This document shows positions 8,633 to 18,200 of a DNA stretch of 64,000 nucleotides, piece by piece; position 1 is the stretch's first letter; every line of letters begins with the position of its first letter. A model generated the notes under the pieces. The model was not told where the DNA came from. It did no database searches and worked only from the letters and a program-made list of their open reading frames with translations. The position numbers were made by a program, and so were the translations under genes. The stretch lies in contig JOKI01000006.1 of NCBI GenBank assembly GCA_000722615.1, positions 149,557 to 213,556 on the forward strand, given 5' to 3'. This DNA comes from Pseudorhizobium pelagicum (GTDB taxonomy: Bacteria; Pseudomonadota; Alphaproteobacteria; Rhizobiales; Rhizobiaceae).

Positions 8633-10090
8633 ATGCTGACTTTCATTGAGCCATATTGGGCCCATATCCTTTTCGTGCTGTCGCTCATCCTGGGAGCGGC
8701 GGCCGCCATCCATGCGGCCATGACGAAAGAAGAGGTCCGCTCGGCGATCGGCTGGGTCGGCATCATCATCCTGTCGCCGATCATCGGCGCCTCGCTCTAC
8801 TTCATCGCCGGCATCAACCGGATGCGGCGGAGCGCGATCAGCAGCCGCCGTTTCCTGCTGGAACATGTCCGCGATCATTTCGAGACCTATGACGCGACCG
8901 ATGAGATGGTCATGGAGCGGTTCGGAGAGCGGTTCGCCGCGATGAAGACGCTCGGTGACCGGGTGACCGAGCACGGCATCACCACCGGCAATACCATCGC
9001 CATGCTGACCACCGGAGACGACGCCTATCGCGCCATGCTCAAGGCGATCGAAGGGGCTAGCCGCTCGATCCTGCTGGAAACCTACATCTTCGACCGGGAC
9101 AGGATCGGGAGACGCTTTGCGGAAGCCCTGGTCGGGGCGGTCAAGCGCGGCGTGACGGTGCGGGTGCTCATCGATGCCGTCGGCGCCCGCTATTCGGTTC
9201 CCAGCGTGCTTGGCATGTTGCGTGACGGGGGTGTCACCGTCGATGTCTTCAACGGCAACGTCATCATGGGCCTGAGGCTGCCGTATGCCAACCTCCGGAC
9301 GCACCGAAAGATCCTGATCATAGACGGTTGCGAGGCTTTTACGGGCGGCATCAATATTCGCGAAGGGTTCTCCGGAGAGTTTCTGGGAGCCGACCGCGCC
9401 ATCGATACGCATTTCCGCGTGACCGGACCGGTGGTGGCGGATCTTTTCGCCATCGCTGCCGCCGACTGGCGGTTTACCACCGGCGAGGATCTGCAAAGCG
9501 GCAGCTGGCAGGTCATCGCGCCCGAGGACGAGCCCGGATCGGGGGTCGCGATCCGGGTGGTCGCTTCCGGTCCCGACCGGAGCGTCGAAACCAACCATAA
9601 GATGCTGATGGGGGCTTTCTCCGTCGCCCGCACCTCCATCCGCATCACCTCGCCCTACTTCCTGCCGGACCGGGAGCTGATCACGGCCCTCATCACGGCG
9701 GCGCGACGCGGCGTGGAGGTGGACATTGTCGTGCCGGAGGCCAACAATCTGACGCTGGTCGACAGGGCGATGGCGGCGCAATTCGACCAGCTCCTGAAGA
9801 ACTATTGCCGGATCTGGCGGGCGCCAGGGGCGTTCAATCATTCCAAGCTGATGGCCATCGACAGTCGATGGGCATTCGTCGGCTCTTCCAACCTCGATCC
9901 TCGGTCGCTGCGCCTGAATTTCGAAGTTGATCTGGAGGTCCTGGACGTGTCTTTTGCGGAGGCGCTGGAACGAAGGATGGATCTTGCCATTTCCTCCTCT
10001 ACCCAGGTGACCCTGGAGGGATTGCAAGACAGGCCTTTCGCCTCACGTCTGCTCGACCGCGTGCTCTGGCTCGGGTCGCCGTATCTGTGA
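8633..10090 (+). CDS. cls: Cardiolipin synthase-like phospholipase D family protein
   Basis: 485 aa from the ATG at 8633, a start chosen because the protein then begins with the expected membrane helices (about 9-28 and 39-60) of the cardiolipin synthase N-terminus. It has two PLD catalytic HxKxxxxD motifs, H224-K226-D231 (THRKILIID) and H403-K405-D410 (NHSKLMAID), each followed by the typical GG or GSSN block. Bacterial enzymes of this type condense two phosphatidylglycerol molecules, or a related pair, into cardiolipin at the inner membrane. The gene is followed by an EEP-family phosphodiesterase gene, probably in the same transcript. Confidence 0.85.
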   Translation: MLTFIEPYWAHILFVLSLILGAAAAIHAAMTKEEVRSAIGWVGIIILSPIIGASLYFIAGINRMRRSAISSRRFLLEHVRDHFETYDATDEMVMERFGERFAAMKTLGDRVTEHGITTGNTIAMLTTGDDAYRAMLKAIEGASRSILLETYIFDRDRIGRRFAEALVGAVKRGVTVRVLIDAVGARYSVPSVLGMLRDGGVTVDVFNGNVIMGLRLPYANLRTHRKILIIDGCEAFTGGINIREGFSGEFLGADRAIDTHFRVTGPVVADLFAIAAADWRFTTGEDLQSGSWQVIAPEDEPGSGVAIRVVASGPDRSVETNHKMLMGAFSVARTSIRITSPYFLPDRELITALITAARRGVEVDIVVPEANNLTLVDRAMAAQFDQLLKNYCRIWRAPGAFNHSKLMAIDSRWAFVGSSNLDPRSLRLNFEVDLEVLDVSFAEALERRMDLAISSSTQVTLEGLQDRPFASRLLDRVLWLGSPYL

Positions 10091-10151
10091 CCCGCATCGC
10101 CCCTCGTGGAAGAACTTTTGGAAAACGTGCGTTGAGATAGCTGACAGACCC

Positions 10152-10991
10152 ATGCAGAAACGCCGCCAGACCCTTTCTTCCAGCATCCTCACCTCCATTC
10201 GGGAGCGCAAGAACCGTGGTGCCGTCGCCTCGGGAGTGTCACCGTCCGAGGCGCCCGGCGGGCTGCTGATTGCCTCCTACAATGTCCACAAATGCGTGGG
10301 CGTGGACGGCAAGTTCGATCCCTACCGGACCAAGCAGGTCATCCGTGAAATCGGTGCCGATGTGCTGGCCCTGCAGGAGGCAGACACGCGCTTCGGCGAG
10401 CGGCGGGGCCTCCTGGATCTCGATTGGCTGGAGCGCGAGACCGGCCTTCTGCCTGTGCCGATTGCGGGGTTTTCGAAGGCGCATGGCTGGCACGGCAACG
10501 TTATCTTCTTTCGCGAGGGGCTGGTTCGCGACGTCCATCAGGTCAAGCTGCCGGGGCTTGAGCCGCGGGGAGCGCTGGTCACGGAGCTCGAGCTGAAGGA
10601 TGGCAGCGTCTTGCGGGTCATTGCGGCTCACCTGGGTCTGCTGCACCGATCGCGCCACCAGCAGACGCGGATGATTGTCGATCTGCTTCGGGCGCGGGAC
10701 GACCAGCCGACGATCCTTCTCGGCGACCTCAACGAGTGGCGACTGGGGGATCGGTCTTCGCTGAACACTCTGACATCGGTCTTCGGCCTGCCGCCGGCGG
10801 TGCCGAGCTTTCCATCGAGACTGCCGGTTCTGGCGCTCGACCGGATCATGGCCAACCGCAGCGATCTTCTGGGCCCCGTAGAGGCGCACGATACCCAGCT
10901 TGCCCGGCTGGCGTCCGATCACCTGCCGATCAAGGCGCGCATCCGGCTCTCGTCCGCCATCATGCAGGCAGACGGGGATCAAAACATTTAA
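10152..10991 (+). CDS. Endonuclease/exonuclease/phosphatase (EEP) family protein
   Basis: 279-aa metal-dependent phosphodiesterase-fold protein. Landmarks of the DNase I/EEP fold appear in order: SYNVHKC (N ligand), LQEAD (E ligand), the AAHLGLLH histidine, GDLNEW (D and N) and the terminal SDHLPI (D-H pair). It has no signal peptide; the first 40 residues are basic and probably flexible. It lies 61 bases downstream of the cardiolipin-synthase-like gene, which suggests a lipid headgroup or membrane-related substrate. Whether it acts on DNA, phospholipid or a small phosphate ester is unknown. Confidence 0.8.
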   Translation: MQKRRQTLSSSILTSIRERKNRGAVASGVSPSEAPGGLLIASYNVHKCVGVDGKFDPYRTKQVIREIGADVLALQEADTRFGERRGLLDLDWLERETGLLPVPIAGFSKAHGWHGNVIFFREGLVRDVHQVKLPGLEPRGALVTELELKDGSVLRVIAAHLGLLHRSRHQQTRMIVDLLRARDDQPTILLGDLNEWRLGDRSSLNTLTSVFGLPPAVPSFPSRLPVLALDRIMANRSDLLGPVEAHDTQLARLASDHLPIKARIRLSSAIMQADGDQNI

Positions 10992-11060
10992 TCATACTAT
11001 TGAACGCCGGGGCCTGACGTCGTAAGTCATCCACCGACCGAAAAACAAGAGGAGCCGACC

Positions 11061-12494
11061 ATGACCATCTACCAGAACCTGATTGCCGGAGAGTGGGTGG
11101 GCAGCGAAGCCTCCAACAACATCAGCCCTTCCGACATCAACGACGTCGTGGGCTCCTATGCTCAGGGCACGGCCGACGACGCCAAGCAGGCGATAGCGGC
11201 CGCCAAGGCTGCCTTCCCCGCCTGGTCCCGCTCGGGCATCATGGAGCGCCACGCCATTCTCCGGAAGGCCGCCGACGAAATCGTTGCGCGCAAGGACGAA
11301 CTCGGCACGTTGCTGGCCCGCGAGGAGGGCAAGACCCTTCCAGAGGCCATCGGCGAGACGCTCCGCGCCGCGCAGATCTTCGATTTCTTTGCCGGCGAAG
11401 CACTTCGCCTGACGGGTGAAGTGGTGCCCTCCGCCCGTCCCGGGATCGGGGTGGAGATTACCCGCGAACCGCTCGGCGTCATCGGCATCATCACGCCCTG
11501 GAACTTCCCGATCGCCATTCCTGCATGGAAGATCGCGCCGGCTCTCTGCTACGGCAATACCGTCGTCTTCAAGCCGGCAGATCTCGTTCCGGGCTGCGCC
11601 TGGGCGATCGTCGACATCCTGCACCGCGCAGGCCTGCCGAAGGGCGTTCTGAACCTCGTCATGGGCCGAGGCTCGGTCGTCGGACAGGCGATGCTCGACA
11701 GCCCGGACCTTGCCGGCATCACGTTCACCGGCTCCACCGGTACGGGCAAGCGCGTTGCTCTCGCCTCCATCGAGCATAACCGCAAGTTCCAGCTGGAGAT
11801 GGGCGGCAAGAACCCGATGGTGGTTCTCGATGATGCAGATCTCAATGTCGCCGTCGAGGCTTCCGCCAATTCCGGCTTCTTCTCGACCGGCCAGCGTTGC
11901 ACGGCCTCCTCGCGCATCATCGTGACCGAGGGCATCCACGACAAGTTCGTCGCGGCGCTTACCGAGCGGCTCAAGGGACTAACCGTCGACAACGCCTTGA
12001 AGCAGGGCACGCACATCGGCCCGGTCGTCGACGAGAAGCAGCTGAAGCAGGACATGGACTATATCGCGCTCGGCCAGCAGGAAGGCGCCAAGCTTGCCTT
12101 CGGCGGCGAGCGGATCGAGCGGGACACGCCCGGTTTCTACCTGCAGCCGACCCTCTTCACGGAAGCCACGAACCAGATGCGGATTTCCCGCGAGGAAATC
12201 TTCGGACCGGTCGCCAGCGTGATCCGGGTGAAGGACTACGACGAAGCACTGGCCGTCGCCAATGATACGCCGTTCGGTCTTTCCGCCGGTATCGCCACCA
12301 CCAGCCTGAAGTATGCGACCCACTTCAAGCGCAATTCCGAGGCCGGCATGGTGATGGTCAACCTGCCGACCGCCGGCGTTGATTTCCACGTGCCGTTCGG
12401 CGGTCGCAAGGCCTCCTCCTTCGGCCCGCGCGAGCAGGGGAAATATGCAGCCGAGTTCTTCACTGTCGTGAAGACTGCCTATACGCTGCCCTGA
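11061..12494 (+). CDS. NAD(P)-dependent aldehyde dehydrogenase, alpha-ketoglutaric semialdehyde dehydrogenase type
   Basis: 477 aa, start supported by AGGAG nine bases before the ATG. It oxidises an aldehyde to an acid with NAD(P). Catalytic residues are visible: N148 in TPWNFP, E246 in LEMGGKNP and nucleophile C280 in TGQRC; the cofactor motif is FTGSTGTGK at about 222-230. Length and the N-terminal NLIAGEWV fit alpha-ketoglutaric semialdehyde (2,5-dioxovalerate) dehydrogenases of arabinose, glucarate or hydroxyproline breakdown, but succinate-semialdehyde-type activity is an alternative. No sugar-catabolic genes are nearby. A threonine-dehydratase-like gene follows 38 bases later. Confidence 0.85.
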   Translation: MTIYQNLIAGEWVGSEASNNISPSDINDVVGSYAQGTADDAKQAIAAAKAAFPAWSRSGIMERHAILRKAADEIVARKDELGTLLAREEGKTLPEAIGETLRAAQIFDFFAGEALRLTGEVVPSARPGIGVEITREPLGVIGIITPWNFPIAIPAWKIAPALCYGNTVVFKPADLVPGCAWAIVDILHRAGLPKGVLNLVMGRGSVVGQAMLDSPDLAGITFTGSTGTGKRVALASIEHNRKFQLEMGGKNPMVVLDDADLNVAVEASANSGFFSTGQRCTASSRIIVTEGIHDKFVAALTERLKGLTVDNALKQGTHIGPVVDEKQLKQDMDYIALGQQEGAKLAFGGERIERDTPGFYLQPTLFTEATNQMRISREEIFGPVASVIRVKDYDEALAVANDTPFGLSAGIATTSLKYATHFKRNSEAGMVMVNLPTAGVDFHVPFGGRKASSFGPREQGKYAAEFFTVVKTAYTLP

Positions 12495-12532
12495 TAGATG
12501 CGTCGGTCGTCGGCGCCTGCCCAGGATTGCCC

Positions 12533-13504
12533 ATGACTGACATTCGCATGATCGAAGCCGCACGCGACCGCCTTGCCGGTCGGGTGCGGCGCACTCCCCT
12601 CCTGTCCTCCCCCTTTCTCGATGAGATCGCCGGACGGCGGGTATTCGTCAAGCCGGAGTGCCTCCAGCATACGGGCTCCTTCAAGTTCCGCGGCGCCTGG
12701 TCGGCCATTTCGGCGCTTTCGCCGGAAGTCCGGGCCAAGGGCGTGCTCGCCTTTTCCTCCGGAAACCACGCCCAGGGTATCGCCCTCGCGGCGAAACTCC
12801 ACGGACTTACGAGCGTCATCGTGATGCCGTCCGACGCCCCCCAGATCAAGATCGCCAACACCCGGGCCTTCGGCGCCGAGGTCGTGCTCTACGACCGCGC
12901 CAGCGAGGATCGCGACGCCATCGGCGCCGAGCTGTCACAGGCGCGGGGGCTGACGCTTGTTCGCCCCTTCGACGATCCGCAGGTGATTGCCGGCCAGGGG
13001 ACGGCCGGGCTGGAGATCGCCGAGCAGGCGGAAGAGCAAGACATCCAGGCGGCTGAGGTGCTGATCCCCACCGGCGGCGGCGGATTTGCCTCCGGGATCG
13101 CACTGGCGCTGGAGGCGAAGTCGCCCCGGCTTCGGGTGCGCCCCTGCGAGCCGGCCGGCTTCGACGACGTGGCCCGCTCGCTCGCCTCGGGCAAGATCGA
13201 GCGCAATGCCAGCCAGTCGGGATCGCTTTGCGATGCGATCGTCACGCCGCAGCCGGGCAATCTGACGTTTCCGATCCTGTCGCGCCTCTGCGGGCCAGGC
13301 ATTGCCGTCACCGACGACGAGGCGTTGCAGGCCGTCGTGCTCGCCTTCAATCGTCTGAAGATCGTCGTGGAGCCGGGGGGCGCGGTGGCGCTGGCGGCGG
13401 CCCTCTTCCATGGCGAGACGCTGGGCGACACCGTTATCGCCGTCGCGTCCGGCGGCAATATCGACCCGGATGTCTTCAAGCTGGCAATGGACCGCTACGG
13501 GTAA
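12533..13504 (+). CDS. Threonine/serine dehydratase family PLP enzyme
   Basis: 323 aa from the ATG at 12533, with AGGA upstream; a TTG six bases earlier is possible. Fold-type II PLP enzyme. The Schiff-base lysine is K51 in SFKFRGA; a glycine-rich phosphate loop (PTGGGG) and the SSGNHAQG cofactor-binding segment are present. There is no C-terminal ACT regulatory domain, so it is the short, catabolic-type threonine dehydratase or a serine racemase/hydroxyaspartate dehydratase relative. It lies just after the aldehyde dehydrogenase gene and is probably cotranscribed. Reaction: deamination of a beta-hydroxy amino acid to an oxo-acid. Confidence 0.8.
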   Translation: MTDIRMIEAARDRLAGRVRRTPLLSSPFLDEIAGRRVFVKPECLQHTGSFKFRGAWSAISALSPEVRAKGVLAFSSGNHAQGIALAAKLHGLTSVIVMPSDAPQIKIANTRAFGAEVVLYDRASEDRDAIGAELSQARGLTLVRPFDDPQVIAGQGTAGLEIAEQAEEQDIQAAEVLIPTGGGGFASGIALALEAKSPRLRVRPCEPAGFDDVARSLASGKIERNASQSGSLCDAIVTPQPGNLTFPILSRLCGPGIAVTDDEALQAVVLAFNRLKIVVEPGGAVALAAALFHGETLGDTVIAVASGGNIDPDVFKLAMDRYG

Positions 13505-13649
13505 AGTCTTCGATTGTCTGCTGCCTGCGGTCGATTCATCACTTGGTAAGATTTTCCTTGCCGAGGAGGTGACTGGAATGGTTATCTCTACCAATCAGGT
13601 AGAGATACGCTACATTCTCGCCTGTCGGTGTCAGTCTCAGGAGGAAATG

Positions 13650-13793
13650 ATGCGGTCCAACCCATACGAGCAGCGGACATCCTCTACGCGCCATGTCGGC
13701 GGCAACAGCCGCTGGAGCGCCCTGATCAACACGTCGCTTGTCACGATTGCCTTCATCTTCGTCGTCGCCGTCACCTTCGGTCTTCTGGGCTGA
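13650..13793 (+). CDS. Small single-span membrane protein (47 aa)
   Basis: Start chosen at the second of two adjacent ATGs, five bases after a perfect AGGAGG (13639-13644). The N-terminal 25 residues are polar (MRSNPYEQRT...), followed by one hydrophobic helix at about 27-46 (NTSLVTIAFIFVVAVTFGLL). No known domain. It is not an artefact of the neighbouring dehydratase: it has its own strong ribosome-binding site and a membrane-protein composition. Function unknown. Confidence 0.65.
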   Translation: MRSNPYEQRTSSTRHVGGNSRWSALINTSLVTIAFIFVVAVTFGLLG

Positions 13794-13804
13794 AGCCCAA
13801 CCGG

Positions 13805-14965
13805 TCACGGCCTCAGCCAGGCCTCCGCGATCTCCACCCACAAGGTTGCGCCGATTGCCAGCGCGTCATCATTGAAGTCGAAGCGCGGGTGGTGGAGCGG
13901 CGGGTCGTCTTCAGTCCGTCTCGTTCCCAAGAAGAAATAGCTGCCCGGCCTTGCTGCCAGCATATACGCAAAGTCCTCGCTCCCCATGCTCGGGCGCGGG
14001 AACTCGTGGACGTTCGATGGGCCCACCACCCGTCCTGCGACGTCGCGGACGAAGTCCGTCTCCACTGCGTGGTTGATGGTCGGCTCATAGCCCCGCTCGT
14101 AGTCGATGCTGACGGTCATGCCGTAGCTCGCGGCCTGTCCCTCCGCCACGGCGCGGATGCGTTCTTCGAGACGGTTGCGGACCTCGGGATCGAAGGAGCG
14201 GATGGTCAGCAGCATTTCCGCGCGCTGCGGGATGACGTTGCTCGCCTGACCAGCGTGAAAAGCGCCCACCGTGACCACGGCCGAATCGACCGGATGCAGG
14301 TTGCGCGATACGACCGTCTGCAGCGCCATGATGATGCTGGCGCCGGCCACGATGGGATCTGCGGTGTCCTGGGGTTCGGCACCGTGGCCGCCGCGTCCAT
14401 TGACAACGATACGGCATTCGTCCACGGCGGCGAGCACCGGCCCGTCGCGAACGTAAACCTCGCCGAGCGGCAGTCCGGGATCATTGTGGAGCGCGAAAAC
14501 CGCGTCACAGGGAAACCGGTCGAACAGGCCGTCCTCGATCATCAGTCTGGCGCCGCCGAAGTTTTCCTCTGCCGGCTGGAAGATCAAGTGGATCGTGCCG
14601 TCGAAGTTCCTGCGCTCGGCGATGCGTTTGGCAGCGCCCAGCAGCATTGTCGTATGGCCGTCGTGGCCACAGGCGTGCATTAGGCCCGGCGTCTGGCTGG
14701 CATATGGCGCTCCAGTCTCCTCCAGGATCGGCAGCGCGTCGATGTCCGCCCGAATGCCAATGGAGCGATGACCGGTGCCGTTTCGCAGCGTTGCCACGAG
14801 TCCCGTCTTCGCCAGGCCCCGAGCCACCTGGTAGCCCATGGCCTCCAGCTTTTCGGCAATGAAATCCGACGTCTTGAACTCGGACAGGCCAAGCTCCGGG
14901 TGTTGGTGCAGGTGGCGCCGGATCGCAATCAGGTCGGGAATGTCGTTGGAGATGGGAATGCTCAT
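13805..14965 (-). CDS. M20D amidohydrolase (hippurate hydrolase / N-acyl-L-amino-acid amidohydrolase type)
   Basis: 386-aa cytoplasmic metallopeptidase-like amidohydrolase. It begins at an RRHLHQHPELGLSE block, the standard start of this family. Metal ligands follow: ACGHDGHTT, then QPAEENFGGA, then GRGGHGAEP in the dimerisation domain, and GSEDFAYM near the C-terminus. Family members remove acyl groups from amino acids (hippurate, indole-acetyl-amino acids, N-acetyl amino acids). It ends facing the small membrane protein gene with only 11 bases between stops. It is distinct from the AbgB-like protein at 5673, which is another M20 branch. Substrate unknown. Confidence 0.85.
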   Translation of the reverse strand: MSIPISNDIPDLIAIRRHLHQHPELGLSEFKTSDFIAEKLEAMGYQVARGLAKTGLVATLRNGTGHRSIGIRADIDALPILEETGAPYASQTPGLMHACGHDGHTTMLLGAAKRIAERRNFDGTIHLIFQPAEENFGGARLMIEDGLFDRFPCDAVFALHNDPGLPLGEVYVRDGPVLAAVDECRIVVNGRGGHGAEPQDTADPIVAGASIIMALQTVVSRNLHPVDSAVVTVGAFHAGQASNVIPQRAEMLLTIRSFDPEVRNRLEERIRAVAEGQAASYGMTVSIDYERGYEPTINHAVETDFVRDVAGRVVGPSNVHEFPRPSMGSEDFAYMLAARPGSYFFLGTRRTEDDPPLHHPRFDFNDDALAIGATLWVEIAEAWLRP

Positions 14966-15285
14966 GCCTTCGCCTTGATCGTGGAGGGATGCTTCTCTGC
15001 AGCCATAGCAAGCATGGCAAGATGCCGTAAGTCCCTGCTTGCCCTCTCCGTTTACCAGATTGTTCAGCTGTTATTCAGGCTCAAGCGATTATGCGCAATA
15101 ATGGCATCAACCGTTCCCGTCTCAGGCGTCCGTTTTGTTTGTAAAATCAGCTTCCTCCTCTACTTCCGTCTTTACCGCGGCTTCGCCGCCCTTTGCCCGA
15201 CTGAATCAGCGTAAGGATCAATGGCTTTTCCTCAGAAGACCACTTAAGCCAGTCTCGACGTCAGTCTAAGCCAGAAGCCGAACCC
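14966..15285. other. Divergent intergenic region upstream of ndvB
   Basis: 320 bases between the divergent amidohydrolase and ndvB starts. No credible gene is seen. It should hold the ndvB promoter and a long leader; the A/T-richest part is about 15050-15165. No confident promoter pair or operator was recognised. Confidence 0.4.
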
Positions 15286-18200
15286 ATGTCCTTTCACAGC
15301 ACCCCATCCGCCTCGCCTCGTGATCCAGACGCCAAGCAGATCGACCACAATGACTCGATCCGGGCGAGCTATCTGGCGAATGACGAACTGCGGGAGCTGG
15401 GACGGAGTTTCGGCCGCGACGGGCTGCAGAACCTGCCGGAATTTTCGGAGTTCGAGTTCTTCGCGCGGCATCGCTCCAACGACAAGGAGATCCTCCGGGT
15501 CTATCGCTCCATTGCGGCTGATGTCGATGCGGGCGCCGCCATCACGCCGGCGGCAGAATGGCTTCTGGATAACCACTATGTCGTTGAAGAGGCAATCCAG
15601 GAAGTCCGGCGCGACTTCCCGCGGCGCTTCTACAAGCAACTGCCGCGGGTAAAGATAGACGGGCAGCAGATGCCGCGGGTCATGGCGCTTGCCTGGCTCT
15701 ACGTCGCGCATACGCACAGCACCATCTCCAAGGATTCGCTTGCCGCCATGGTGGAGGGTTTCCAGGAAACCGATCCACTGGAGATCGGCGAGCTCTGGGC
15801 ACTCCCCTCGATCCTGCGCTTCGTCCTGATCGAGAATCTTCGCCGTATTGCCGTGCGCGTGGATCGCTCGCGGCGAATGCGGGTCAAGGCCAATGATCTT
15901 GCTGACACCATCATCCGGCTCAACGACGAGACCGCCAGTGCCAGCATCCTGAAGGACATAGAGCCGCTCACGCAGGACCACACCTTCGTGACGCAGTTCT
16001 TCTACCGGCTGCGGAACGCCTCGCAGTCGTCCAATTTTGCGGTGTCGTGGCTTGAGGAGCGGCTTCAGCGGGCGGGGACGGACGCCGAGGACGTGATGAT
16101 GGCGGAGCACAGCCGCCTCGCTTCCGGCAACGTCACCATGGGCAATATCATCAAGAGCCTGAGAGAGATCGACGATACCGAGTGGAGCGTCTGGTTCGAG
16201 GATGTCTCGCATGTCGACCGGATTTTCCGGGAACGGTCGGACTATTCCGATCTCGATTTCGGCTCGCGCAACAGCTACCGCAACCGCATCGAGCAGCTTG
16301 CCCGCCGCTCGCCCGGAACGGAGATCGAGGTCGCCCGGCGGGCAATCGAACTTGCCGAGCAGGAACCTGCGGAGGAGCAGTCCTCCGGCGAACAGAATAT
16401 CGGTGCCTTTCTCGTCGGGCGTCGACGGAAGGAGCTGGAAGCGGAGGTGGGCTACCGGCCGCCATTCCTGCAGCGCAGCATTCGCCGGGTGCGGCGGCTC
16501 CACTGGGTCGCCATTGCGGCGCCCGTCATCCTGCTTACCCTGCTCGCCATGGTCGTTGTCGGCTGGTTCCTCGCCAATGCAGGAATGTCGGGGGCCGTGC
16601 TCGTCCTCTTCCTGTTTCTGTTTGCTCTGCCTGCTTCCGAGGGTGCAACCGGGCTGTTCAACACCCTGGTCACCTACTTCGTCAAACCGGCACGGTTCGT
16701 AGGCTACGAATTCAAGGATGGCATTCCGGAGGAGGCCCGCACGCTGCTGGTCGTGCCCTGCATGATCACCAGCCGGGACGTCGTCGACGAGCTCATTCGC
16801 AACATCGAGGTGCACTACCTCGCAAATCCTCGTGGCGAGATCTATTTCGCGCTCCTCAGTGACTGGAAGGACAGCACGGCCGAGGAAACCGCCGCCGACC
16901 TGGAAGTCCTGGACTACGCCAAAGCCGAGGTCGCCGCGCTCAGTGCAAAATATGCCTTCGACGGCAAGCAGCGCTTCTATCTGCTGCACCGGCGACGCCA
17001 GTTCAACCCGGGCGAGGGCGTCTGGATGGGCTGGGAGCGCAAGCGCGGGAAGCTGCATGAGCTGAATCTGTTGCTGCGTGGCGACCAGGATACCAGCTAT
17101 CTGCCCGGCGCAAACGCAGTCCCCGACGGCATCCAGTATGTGATGACGCTCGATGCCGACACCCGCCTGATGCGCGACGCGGTGACCAAGCTCGTCGGCA
17201 AGCTGCATCATCCGATCAACCGTCCGATCCATGATCCGGTGTCGGGTCGGGTCATCGAGGGCTACGGCATCCTCCAGCCGCGCGTGACACCGTCGCTTAC
17301 CACCGGCAAGGATGCCTCGGTCTTTCAGCGGGTCTTCTCGGTCGGCCGCGGCCTCGACCCTTACGTCTTCACCGTCTCGGATGTCTATCAGGACCTGACC
17401 GGCGAAGGGAGTTTCACCGGCAAGGGCCTCTACCACGTCGACGCCTTCGAACGGTCGATCAAGGGCCGGATCGACGAGAACTCGGTTCTGAGCCACGACC
17501 TTCTCGAAGGCTCGTTTGCCCGCTGCGGCCTCGTGACCGACGTCGAACTCGTCGAGGACTTTCCGACCCGCTACGAGGTGGAAGTGTCGCGCCAGCATCG
17601 CTGGGCGCGCGGCGACTGGCAGCTGCTGCCCTATATTGTGGATCCGTCGCGCGGCGTCACGGCGCTGGGCCGCTGGAAGATGATCGACAACCTGCGTCGG
17701 TCGCTGACGCCGGTCGCCTGGTTCTTCGCCTCCGTGCTCGGCTGGTACTTCTTTGAACCGCTGGGCGCCCTGGTGTGGCAGATCTTCCTGATCTTCCTGC
17801 TGTTCGTCGCGCCGACGCTGTCGCTGATCACCGGCATCCTGCCGCGCAGCACGGACATCGTGCCGCGCGCCCATTTCTATTCGCTCTGGTCGGAAATCCA
17901 GTCCGCCAATGCGCAGGTCGCCTTGCGGATCGTCTTCATCGCCGACATGGCCTGCCTGATGACGGACGCTATCGCCCGTTCGATCTTCCGCCTCTTCGTC
18001 AGCCGCAAGCTGATGCTGGAGTGGAAGACCGCGGCCAGCATCCAGTCCAGCGCGCAAGGCAGCGCCATCGACTACTACAGGCAGATGTGGCATGCGCCGG
18101 CAATCGCGATCTTCAGCCTCATCTTCGCAGCCATCCCGGGTGACAACGCATTCCTCGTCGGTGTTCCGTTTGCGCTTCTCTGGATCGCGTCGCCGCTGGT

